Shown here in pieces: positions 8,391 through 15,380 of a DNA stretch of 64,000 nucleotides (positions are counted from its first letter, which is position 1; each line of letters starts with the position of its first letter). The notes under the pieces are model-generated. The model was not told the DNA's origin, did not search any database, and saw only the letters and a list, made by a program, of their open reading frames with translations. Origin of the DNA: RUG14300 sp964391805. GTDB lineage: Bacteria > Bacillota > Clostridia > Christensenellales > CAG-1252. Location: the NCBI GenBank assembly GCA_964391805.1, contig CAYMNK010000001.1, positions 124,001-188,000 on the forward strand, in the 5' to 3' direction. The translations under genes were made by a program, and so were the position numbers.

Positions 8391-9131
8391 TTATTCGAGT
8401 ATAACGACTGAATCGGATGATGTATTTTCCGAAATTGATAATTGTTTCTTTTTAATTCTCAACCAATTTATGAAAGAATACATATCGTTTATAAAGAATA
8501 CACCGAAACATATAACCATTGATATATACGATCTATTTTCTAAGGTTGCCAATACCCACATTATAATAAGAACAATATCATTTGATGCATATCCTAATGC
8601 AAATAAAGGACTGCGTCTAAATGTATAGTATGCCGCTATAAAGCTGGTTGCTACCGAAACGGTACTGATTATAAGTTTATTAGTATTTAGTGCTTTTAGA
8701 ATAAAATAGAATCCGAAAGTAATCGAGATAGTCAAAAAGGCAACTAAAAAATGTTCTTTCGCTTTTATATGATTAACTTTAACCTGCTTTTTATCTCCCT
8801 TATACGGATTTTTTACCCATGAGATCAGAGAAAAAACCGCCATTGGTGCACTCATGCCCAAGTATGTAATCATTTCGCCGTAATACATATTTGTATATGA
8901 AATGATTCCGTAAAAAACACTAAAAACGATTATCAAAATTTGTCCGATAGGATTACCTTTAGCATTAAAAATCAAGGAAGTAACGCCTATAATCGAACCT
9001 ATTAATGATGTATAATTATCACATTTAAAAACAACAAATGCAACGACTATCACAATAATAGATAAAATCCATAGTAACCATTCTCCGATAGTGAAATACT
9101 TAAGTTTTTCAATTAGTTTGTCCTTGTTCAT
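8391..9131 (-). CDS. pnuC: PnuC-family vitamin transporter
   Basis: A 246-aa membrane protein with about seven helices that takes up nicotinamide riboside or a related vitamin by facilitated diffusion, trapped by phosphorylation inside the cell. Family marks are the C-terminal GYASNDIVLIIMWVLAT and FFINDMYSFINWLRIK segments. The start is the ATG with AAGGAG nearby; the upstream in-frame ATG lies inside the leader hairpin. The gene has a perfect sigma-A promoter and a 120-nt leader with an intrinsic terminator just before the ribosome site, so its expression is probably attenuated. No kinase partner is adjacent. The exact vitamin cannot be read from the sequence. Confidence 0.87.
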   Translation of the reverse strand: MNKDKLIEKLKYFTIGEWLLWILSIIVIVVAFVVFKCDNYTSLIGSIIGVTSLIFNAKGNPIGQILIIVFSVFYGIISYTNMYYGEMITYLGMSAPMAVFSLISWVKNPYKGDKKQVKVNHIKAKEHFLVAFLTISITFGFYFILKALNTNKLIISTVSVATSFIAAYYTFRRSPLFALGYASNDIVLIIMWVLATLENRSYISMVICFGVFFINDMYSFINWLRIKKKQLSISENTSSDSVVILE

Positions 9132-9254
9132 TAATAACTCCTTTTCACAAAAAAATAGCGCCAAATACTCATCTTCAAAGACCTAACGATGAATATTAGC
9201 GCTCTACCCGGTGGCAGCATATTCAAAAAGAATATGTTATATTTGTTATGTTTT
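9132..9254 (-). promoter_or_regulatory. Structured pnuC leader with terminator hairpin (riboswitch-like)
   Basis: The untranslated leader begins about 7 nt after the -10 box. In transcript order it forms a hairpin CATATTC-TTTTT-GAATATG, a short stem CTGCC/GGTAG, then a long stem whose outer arms are AGCGC/GCGCT with TTCATC/GATGA inside, followed by seven T and then the ribosome site. That is the layout of an aptamer plus intrinsic terminator. It matches no riboswitch consensus that I can recall with confidence (TPP, preQ1, NAD+-I and FMN were considered). Confidence 0.65.
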
Positions 9255-9260
9255 GAATGT

Positions 9261-9289
9261 ATTATAACAAATAGATTAGTAGTTGTCAA
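9261..9289 (-). promoter_or_regulatory. Consensus sigma-A promoter of pnuC
   Basis: On the minus strand TTGACA, a 17-nt spacer and TATAAT: a perfect consensus promoter. This fits a gene regulated downstream, by attenuation, rather than at initiation. Confidence 0.9.
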
Positions 9290-9329
9290 ATGATTATCCT
9301 ATGATTTCTAATATGATAACTTGTGATAA

Positions 9330-9410
9330 CTTGTGTGTGAAGCGGTGCCATTTCGCTCAGTATGACGGAACGGAAATCAATATGACGGCGGACGAAAAAT
9401 TACAAAAACT
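9330..9410. repeat. Short dispersed-repeat fragment
   Basis: A partial copy of the intergenic repeat: TTTCGCTCAGTATGACGG at about 9350, followed by GACGGCGGACG. It lies between the divergent promoters of pnuC and the gene at 9558. Confidence 0.65.
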
Positions 9411-9499
9411 TATCAAAGGTAAATTCCACTATAAATTCCAATGTAGAATTTACTTTAGGAATTCACTAATAATTGTCAATTATTATGCTACATTTGCTA

Positions 9500-9528
9500 T
9501 TGAAAATAATTTATAAATGTGGTATAAT
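9500..9528 (+). promoter_or_regulatory. Sigma-A promoter of small gene at 9558
   Basis: TTGAAA, a 17-nt spacer and TATAAT, 29 bases before the start codon. Confidence 0.82.
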
Positions 9529-9557
9529 TGATTAAAATAATTTTCGAGGTAATAGTT

Positions 9558-9776
9558 ATGTGTTTTAAGAAAAAGAATAAATATCCAATTAACGCAAAAT
9601 ATCAAAAATCAGACCTTGTTACATTTAGAAGAAGAGGCGATCTATCCTTTGGATGGATTTATGATGCACATTTGGATGAAAATGGCAAGGTACTATACAC
9701 CATCCAGATAGGTGGTCAATGCCCTGCCCTAATATACGATTTTAAAGAAGAAGATATTATCGGGTTAAAGAAATAA
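9558..9776 (+). CDS. Small hypothetical protein (72 aa)
   Basis: A soluble, beta-rich protein starting MCFKKKNKYPINAKY with the core WIYDAHLDENGKVLYTIQIGGQ, which reads like a small SH3/KOW-like barrel. No family is recognised with confidence. The start is the ATG after GAGGTAATAGTT. It has its own promoter and a terminator-like hairpin at 9832-9861, so it looks like a genuine single-gene unit. The single cysteine at position 2 is not in a lipobox context. Confidence 0.72.
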   Translation: MCFKKKNKYPINAKYQKSDLVTFRRRGDLSFGWIYDAHLDENGKVLYTIQIGGQCPALIYDFKEEDIIGLKK

Positions 9777-9831
9777 TCCAACAACAGAGAACTTAATAAT
9801 TAAGATTAGACAATTTTGGTCTGCTTTTATG

Positions 9832-9861
9832 AAAAAAGTAGATCAATGTGACCTGCTTTTT
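9832..9861. terminator. Terminator between small gene and BFD-like gene
   Basis: The hairpin AAAAAGTAGATC/GACCTGCTTTTT has one mismatch and a wobble pair and a T-run on the right. It could serve both convergent transcripts. Confidence 0.65.
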
Positions 9862-9973
9862 CTATTATCTGTTATTCATATGCGGACGTTTAATAAACGC
9901 CACCACACGAAACGTAACATATTGTTGTTGTATATTGTAGCGGATTATAGTTTGAAGTATATAATAGTTTTTT

Positions 9974-10174
9974 CTAACTAATAATCTCCGAAATTATTTG
10001 CATAATTTCATCATGACAACCACCACATCCGGTGGTACATCCAGTAATATTTTGAAGATGTTCAAACTCTTTTTGAACATCTTCAAATCGATTATGCTCA
10101 TGTAAAGCTTTTTCTATATCAGCATAATATACACTTTTACATTTACAAATCATCATATTTTCTTGATATAACAT
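9974..10174 (-). CDS. BFD-like [2Fe-2S] protein
   Basis: A 66-aa bacterioferritin-associated-ferredoxin-like domain with the four-cysteine pattern ICKCK near the N-terminus and TGCTTGCGGC later, which holds one [2Fe-2S] cluster. AAGGAG lies 7 nt before the ATG. It lies 14 bases after the flavodiiron gene with no terminator, so the two are co-transcribed. It may pass electrons to, or sense iron state for, the flavodiiron protein; that link is inference from the operon. Confidence 0.85.
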   Translation of the reverse strand: MLYQENMMICKCKSVYYADIEKALHEHNRFEDVQKEFEHLQNITGCTTGCGGCHDEIMQIISEIIS

Positions 10175-10188
10175 ACGATTTCTCCTTA

Positions 10189-11976
10189 TTAATCGATTCT
10201 TTCGAAGTCACTTACTCCGTGCTTACATAACGGACAAATAAAGTCTTCAGGTAGATTTTCACCTTCATATACATATCCGCAAACCTTACATACGTAACCT
10301 TTTTTACCCTCAGTATTAGGCTTTGGTTTTACACTCTCTTGATAATACGCATAAGTCATTGTCTCTTTATCGGAAAATACTCGTGATTCGATAATATTGC
10401 AAACAAACATTCCATGTGTTCCGAGATCAATATAATCTTCAACAGATAAAGACATATAGCTGTTCGAATATTTTGGTAATATTGCTAAGCCGTTATCACT
10501 TCTTTCATAACTGTATCCTGAAAGCTTATCGGTATTTCTTCCGCTATGGAATCCAAAACTTTCAATTATTTTGAAGGGCGTTTCAACGGTTAAACAGTTT
10601 ACATTCATCTTATTTGTTTGTTTAATAATATGATGCGAATAGTTCTCTTTATTAATCACAACGGCAATTCTATTAGGCGATGACGTTACTTGCATAACCG
10701 TGTTTACAATAAGTGCATTATCCTTATTTCCGTCGTTACACGTTACGGCATACAATCCATATCCGAGATTGAAAAGCGAACGCATATCGTTCTTATTTGA
10801 TTTTTCACTTAACGCGATATATTCGCGACATAATTCTTTGGTCAAATTCTCTACCTGTTCAATGTTTTCTTCATTCATTGCGGATAGAATACGAACGTTG
10901 TTTTCGGTATAAGTCAAGTTTTTGCACTTTTCGAGCATTCCCTTCATAACCTTAGTTGCCATCGGTGCCCAAGAACCGTTTTCAATAAAAGCAACTGTTC
11001 TCTTGGAATAATTGCGTTCTACAAGGTGTTCTATAAATTCACGCATAAACGGGAATATATCAGCATTATATGTAGTTGTTGCCAATACAAGTTTTGAATA
11101 CTTGAAAGCAAGTGCCGTTGAATTTGAAAAATCTGTACGTGCAAGATCAACCACTTTCACATTCGGACAGCCTGCTGACAGCAATTTTTCCGATAACAAA
11201 TCAACGCATTTCTTTGTATTTCCATAAACCGAAGTATAGGCTATAAGAATACCGTCCAATTCGGCTTCATAACTCGACCAAGTGTTATAAAGGTCGATAT
11301 GGTGTTTGAGGTTTTCGGAAAGTACTGGTCCGTGTAAAGGACAAATTATTCTAATATCTAAGCCTGATGCTTTCTTTAAAACATTTTGAACTTGCACTCC
11401 ATATTTACCGACGATTCCTATATAATAACGACGTGCTTCATCGTCCCAAGGCTCATTTACGTCCAATGCACCGAATTTACCGAATGCATCTGCAGAGAAT
11501 AAAATCTTTTCGGTGGACTCATAAGTAAAAATAACTTCGGGCCAATGAACCATCGGTGCTGTCACGAAATTAAGTTTATGATTTCCTAAATCAAGAGTAT
11601 CTCCTTCCTTAACAACGATGCGATTATCGGAAAAGTCAATACCAAAAAAGTTCTTCATCATATTAAAGGCTTTATCAGTCGCAACAACCGTTGTATTTGG
11701 ATAAACACGCTTAAAATTGAGTATATTTGCTGAATGGTCAGGCTCCATATGTTGTATGATTAAATAATCGGGTTGTCTGCCCTTTAATGCATTCTGTACA
11801 TTATCAAGCCATTCGTGAGTGAAATTCACATCGACTGTATCCATTACGGCTATTTTATCATCCAAGACTATATATGAATTATAAGCCATCCCGTTAGGAA
11901 CTTCATATTGTCCCTCGAACAAATCGATATTGTGGTCATTTACACCTATATATAAAACGTTTTTGCTAATTATCAT
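10189..11976 (-). CDS. Flavodiiron protein with flavin-reductase and rubredoxin domains
   Basis: A 595-aa cytosolic enzyme that reduces O2 to water and/or NO to N2O, protecting an anaerobe. Domains in order: metallo-beta-lactamase-like diiron domain (1-250) with HMEPDHSAN carrying the iron ligands, flavodoxin domain (about 255-395, YTSVYGNTKKC), flavin-reductase domain (about 405-545) and a C-terminal rubredoxin (about 548-595) with CKVCGYVY and CPLCKHG. Fusing the reductase and the rubredoxin makes the electron chain largely self-contained. It is the first gene of a two-gene unit with a BFD-like ferredoxin. A perfect 19-bp palindrome next to its promoter suggests Fur/PerR-type control. Confidence 0.93.
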   Translation of the reverse strand: MIISKNVLYIGVNDHNIDLFEGQYEVPNGMAYNSYIVLDDKIAVMDTVDVNFTHEWLDNVQNALKGRQPDYLIIQHMEPDHSANILNFKRVYPNTTVVATDKAFNMMKNFFGIDFSDNRIVVKEGDTLDLGNHKLNFVTAPMVHWPEVIFTYESTEKILFSADAFGKFGALDVNEPWDDEARRYYIGIVGKYGVQVQNVLKKASGLDIRIICPLHGPVLSENLKHHIDLYNTWSSYEAELDGILIAYTSVYGNTKKCVDLLSEKLLSAGCPNVKVVDLARTDFSNSTALAFKYSKLVLATTTYNADIFPFMREFIEHLVERNYSKRTVAFIENGSWAPMATKVMKGMLEKCKNLTYTENNVRILSAMNEENIEQVENLTKELCREYIALSEKSNKNDMRSLFNLGYGLYAVTCNDGNKDNALIVNTVMQVTSSPNRIAVVINKENYSHHIIKQTNKMNVNCLTVETPFKIIESFGFHSGRNTDKLSGYSYERSDNGLAILPKYSNSYMSLSVEDYIDLGTHGMFVCNIIESRVFSDKETMTYAYYQESVKPKPNTEGKKGYVCKVCGYVYEGENLPEDFICPLCKHGVSDFERID

Positions 11977-11991
11977 AATTTATTCTCCTTA

Positions 11992-12010
11992 AATAGTAAT
12001 GATTACTATT
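11992..12010. promoter_or_regulatory. Fur/PerR-like palindromic operator
   Basis: A perfect 19-bp palindrome AATAGTAATGATTACTATT lies directly downstream of the -10 box of the flavodiiron promoter, covering the expected +1. Its AT-rich symmetric layout resembles Fur-family boxes (the PerR consensus is TTATAATnATTATAA). The family assignment is inference. Confidence 0.7.
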
Positions 12011-12039
12011 ATTATAATTATTGAAATATTATTTGTCAA
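12011..12039 (-). promoter_or_regulatory. Consensus promoter of flavodiiron operon
   Basis: On the minus strand TTGACA, a 17-nt spacer and TATAAT, abutting the 19-bp palindrome. Confidence 0.9.
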
Positions 12040-12116
12040 TAGTTTATTTGACATTTTTTGTAAAATTTAAATTTAAATTTTAATACCTACACCATGTGTA
12101 GCTCTTAAACAATTCA

Positions 12117-12156
12117 AAAAAAACGGCATTCTGATGTTACAGAATACCGTTTTTTA
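12117..12156. terminator. Bidirectional terminator
   Basis: The stem ACGGCATTCTG/CAGAATACCGT (one mismatch) has A-run and T-run flanks. It separates tRNA-Leu (its minus-strand transcript ends here) from the flavodiiron promoter region. Confidence 0.85.
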
Positions 12157-12162
12157 AGCCGC

Positions 12163-12250
12163 TGGTGCGGGTAGCAGGACTTGAACCTGTACAGCCGTAA
12201 TGGCTATAAGAACCTGAATCTTACGCGTCTGCCAATTCCGCCATACCCGC
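12163..12250 (-). tRNA. tRNA-Leu (anticodon CAG)
   Basis: An 88-nt class II tRNA with encoded CCA. Acceptor arms are GCGGGTA/TACCCGC, the anticodon stem TAAGA/TCTTA encloses loop TTCAGGT (anticodon CAG), and there is a long variable arm and a TTCAAGT T-loop. A terminator follows directly. Confidence 0.96.
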
Positions 12251-12355
12251 TCGATTTTCTATATAATTCTAACGATAAATCATTAGATTGTCAAGAGAAT
12301 CGATATAAAACAACATATATAAAATCATTTTATTATAGTTTTCGGAAACATATCC

Positions 12356-13981
12356 TTACTCAATTTCTTCTTCAAGCCATGTAATATGTTGATTCATCCA
12401 TTCGATAGTATCGTTTATTTGCTCGTTAAGATGACTATAATTCTTATTCCAGCGTAATACATCGAGATCAATTAATTTATCATAATCGGTTCCTTGATAC
12501 TTACTTGTTCGCTTACTTATGTTTTGTACAACACTATCTTTCGTTTGGATAAATAAATTTTTATATATTTGAGAAAAATATTTATCTTTAAATAAGTAAT
12601 CAAACATTTTTGATGCATTATGTATATTAGCCCTCGATTCCAATCCTGTATCATAAATAGAATCGAAATCCCATAGAGGTCCCATACAAAGTTTAGATTC
12701 GTCAGTTGAATCAAATTTATAAAAATATATATTAGAACCGGCGGCATCTAAAGTTGATAAATAATCGTGTGCAAGTATCCACTTTGCAAAACTATCCACA
12801 TCTATATATTCTGTATAATCTTTACCTCTTTTTAGTGCATTTTCAAATTCGCAAACATAATTCTTAATATACAAATACTCTTCCGACGATTCGTTTATGT
12901 CGTCCGAATCGGGATATTTGAATGTGAATTTAGTAGGATAATCTTCGGTAAACGGTGTCTCAAAGTATAGGTCTTCATTCCACCAATATGCATCGTTTTC
13001 AATAATAAAACCTGAATCTGAAACACATACTCTTGATTGTTTATCACCCTCTCCGTTTCCTTGAGAAACACTCTCAGTTAGTATATATGTTCCCATAAAA
13101 TCTCCGTTTACGATCAAATAAACATACTCATATTCGGGTACATAACTTAAACCAACCGATTCTGCAACAGATGAACCGACAATTTGATTAAGCTCGGAAC
13201 CATTTGTTAATAGTAACCAATTCTTATTCTTATAATTCTTATCAGTTCTACCATCGATAAAAGATGATAATAAATCGGCTTTGGAACTAAGTTTTATTTT
13301 TAACGGTTTTTTATCGCGGTATGCGGAAGTGTTGCCTCTTAGCTTAATCTTAGCGCCATCGTAATCTTCACCATTGGCGTATGACGAATAAACAAGAGTA
13401 TTTTCTTTATCATAAATCGATATCTTACTTTGTACATATTTTGCATTCCTAATGCCTGCGCCCCAACAATCTTCGGGCGTTGAAACATAGTCACAAGTCG
13501 GCAAAATTGAATTTTCAGTCTCTATTTCTACTCGAGAAAAACTATATTCTTTAGAATTACTCAACTTCATCCTTGAAAAGTTTAAAATTGCATCGGTTAT
13601 CGGTTCGCTATCACTCTCGCTTATCAAATATGAGGTAAATGTAAAATTATAGACGATATCTTCTTGCATTTGATAATTCCAAGTATGTTTATCTGAATCT
13701 GTAGTTGGGTAATAATCAAATGATTCTTCACCGAATGACGAAGAAATAATAATTTGAGTCTTAAGAACCTTGGATTCATTGGCGTAATTCCATGATAACT
13801 CACATAGACAATCGTCAGAAATGTTCGAAGTGACATTTATATATTTACCTTCTCCAACGTTGGTATCGTTATAGATATCGGTAGAATCGTCATCTTCTTT
13901 ATCACAGCCGACAAAACCAACACATAAAGTGGTTAATATAATTATGATTATCAATATAAATAATTTATTTATTTTCCTCAT
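12356..13981 (-). CDS. CotH kinase-family lipoprotein
   Basis: A 541-aa secreted lipoprotein with the signal MRKINKLFILIIII and a lipobox ending VGFVGC (Cys about 26). A variable beta domain (30-165) leads into a CotH kinase-like domain (about 170-510) with conserved KIKLRGNTSAY, NGDFMGTYILTE and GPLWDFDSIYD motifs. CotH proteins are atypical kinases first known from spore coats, but lipoprotein forms are widespread in non-sporulating Clostridia, where the substrate is unknown. GGAG lies 7 nt before the start. It is a monocistronic unit with its own promoter. Confidence 0.88.
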   Translation of the reverse strand: MRKINKLFILIIIIILTTLCVGFVGCDKEDDDSTDIYNDTNVGEGKYINVTSNISDDCLCELSWNYANESKVLKTQIIISSSFGEESFDYYPTTDSDKHTWNYQMQEDIVYNFTFTSYLISESDSEPITDAILNFSRMKLSNSKEYSFSRVEIETENSILPTCDYVSTPEDCWGAGIRNAKYVQSKISIYDKENTLVYSSYANGEDYDGAKIKLRGNTSAYRDKKPLKIKLSSKADLLSSFIDGRTDKNYKNKNWLLLTNGSELNQIVGSSVAESVGLSYVPEYEYVYLIVNGDFMGTYILTESVSQGNGEGDKQSRVCVSDSGFIIENDAYWWNEDLYFETPFTEDYPTKFTFKYPDSDDINESSEEYLYIKNYVCEFENALKRGKDYTEYIDVDSFAKWILAHDYLSTLDAAGSNIYFYKFDSTDESKLCMGPLWDFDSIYDTGLESRANIHNASKMFDYLFKDKYFSQIYKNLFIQTKDSVVQNISKRTSKYQGTDYDKLIDLDVLRWNKNYSHLNEQINDTIEWMNQHITWLEEEIE

Positions 13982-14010
13982 TCGAATTCTCCAAACTTTT
14001 TAGTACTTTT

Positions 14011-14040
14011 ATTGTATCATTTAATAAATTTAGTTGTCAA
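14011..14040 (-). promoter_or_regulatory. Sigma-A promoter of cotH-like gene
   Basis: On the minus strand TTGACA, an 18-nt spacer and TACAAT, about 30 bases before the start codon. Confidence 0.78.
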
Positions 14041-14054
14041 TAAAAAATAACATG

Positions 14055-14240
14055 ATGAGTTAATGCGGAGCATAACATCATTCGCATCTGCGCCGTCCGC
14101 AAAATACCAAATTGACTTTTCGTTACCGTCCAAGATACTGCTCGGTTACACCTCGCACTGCTTTGCAGTTCGACTTTAGGGCGATGTCCTTCCGCTCAGT
14201 ATGACGGAACGGGAATCAGTATGACAGGGGACGAGCGCTA
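14055..14240. repeat. Dispersed intergenic repeat copy
   Basis: It contains ATGCGGAGCATAACATCATTCGC, then TCCGCAAAATACCAAATTG and the core CCGCTCAGTATGACGG (about 14192-14207). These blocks recur at 32290-32400 and 59690-59800. No gene is present. Confidence 0.75.
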
Positions 14241-14272
14241 AAGCCACGATATCTTGCCTACTACATATCAAT

Positions 14273-14806
14273 TCAAATACTTGAATAAATCTTGTAATAG
14301 CGTAATACTTTTTTAAGATAGTTTTTGCTCTCAATATATGGTATTTCGGTTATGTTTAATCCGTCCTCGATCCACGCAGAAACTACCGTTTCACCGGCAT
14401 TATAAGCTACGATTGCCCATTCCAATTCGAATCGACTAAGTAAATAGCGTAAATACAAACAACCTATTCTTATATTATATTCGGCATCGAAAAGATCTTC
14501 ATAACAATATTCTAATTGGTTTAATCTACAAACAGATTCTGCTGTTTTAGGCATTAATTGCATCATTCCGACTGCTCCGACTGAGGATATTGCTCTTTTA
14601 TCGAATCCACTTTCGGTCATACAAATTGCCATAACTAATGAACTATCCAATTCATATGTTTTTGTTATCAAATCTACCGTTTTTAAATAAAAAAATCCCA
14701 TCCTTAGAGATATTCCAAGGATGGAAATAATGAAAATTAACAATATTAATACGGCTAAAGCTATACTCTTTTGTTTAGTAAAATCACGATTAGGTTTACT
14801 AATCAT
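14273..14806 (-). CDS. Membrane-anchored soluble-lytic-transglycosylase-like protein
   Basis: A 177-aa peptidoglycan lytic transglycosylase. It has one N-terminal membrane helix (about 15-35), then an SLT domain in which the catalytic glutamate lies in AICMTESGFDKRA, followed by SVGAVGMMQLMP and the VAYNAGETVV motif typical of the family. It cleaves the MurNAc-GlcNAc bond to leave anhydro ends during wall remodelling. Its start overlaps the coaE stop by 8 bases (ATGATTAG), so translation is coupled. It is the last gene of the polA-coaE unit. Confidence 0.9.
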   Translation of the reverse strand: MISKPNRDFTKQKSIALAVLILLIFIISILGISLRMGFFYLKTVDLITKTYELDSSLVMAICMTESGFDKRAISSVGAVGMMQLMPKTAESVCRLNQLEYCYEDLFDAEYNIRIGCLYLRYLLSRFELEWAIVAYNAGETVVSAWIEDGLNITEIPYIESKNYLKKVLRYYKIYSSI

Positions 14807-15380
14807 TTAGATTAAGCTGATTGAGCACCCTCTTAGATTCGTCGCTACCCTGACGACGGAATGAAAATGGTTCATCGTTTACAAAAACTTTATCAAAATA
14901 GTCATCTCCGGGTAATTCTTGGAATTCAATATACTGCCTTGCGACATCTTCATTTACCCTATCTCGTTCCATAACTCTACGAATTTGATCTTCAATTGGG
15001 GCCGTTATTAACCATTTTTCGTCAAATTTGAGGAATTTTTCGGTAAAAACGGACATTTCAACGTAAATGATGGGCATACCGCACTCTTTCATGCGTTTTT
15101 TCAGTATCCGTTTAATACGGGGATGAGCAATCTTTGTGAGTTTCTGATTTGCCTCTTTAGATTGGAATATCTCCTTCTTAAGTGAGTCTTTGTTCAATCT
15201 ACCGACCAAATCACAACAATCAGGGAATTTACGCTCAAGTAGCTTACGATATTTATCATCTTTTAATAACTCGGCATTGATTTCATCGGTATAAAAAATC
15301 TCCGCATTATGTCTGCTTAAACTCATCATGAAGGATGATTTGCCCGATCCCATTTTTCCAAATACGCCAATTATATACAT
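14799..15380 (-). CDS. coaE: Dephospho-CoA kinase
   Basis: The last enzyme of CoA synthesis, phosphorylating the ribose 3'-OH of dephospho-CoA. The product is 193 aa with P-loop GKMGSGKSS at the N-terminus, a YTDEINAELL segment in place of the usual DADxIxR, HPRIKRIL, and a lid with the arginine pattern IRRVMERDR. The ATG at 15380 overlaps the polA stop (TAATG); a longer TTG start inside polA is less likely because GGAGG lies 10 nt before the ATG. The divergent DAD motif makes this a somewhat unusual CoaE, but length and motif order fit. Confidence 0.87.
   Translation of the reverse strand: MYIIGVFGKMGSGKSSFMMSLSRHNAEIFYTDEINAELLKDDKYRKLLERKFPDCCDLVGRLNKDSLKKEIFQSKEANQKLTKIAHPRIKRILKKRMKECGMPIIYVEMSVFTEKFLKFDEKWLITAPIEDQIRRVMERDRVNEDVARQYIEFQELPGDDYFDKVFVNDEPFSFRRQGSDESKRVLNQLNLND

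Noticed and set aside
9283..9516. Plus-strand ORF of 77 codons
   Set aside because: It starts inside the pnuC -35 box and covers a dispersed repeat fragment, with no ribosome site.
14273..14806. Lytic transglycosylase as a phage lysis gene
   Set aside because: It is coupled to coaE in a housekeeping operon 30 kb from the capsid genes.
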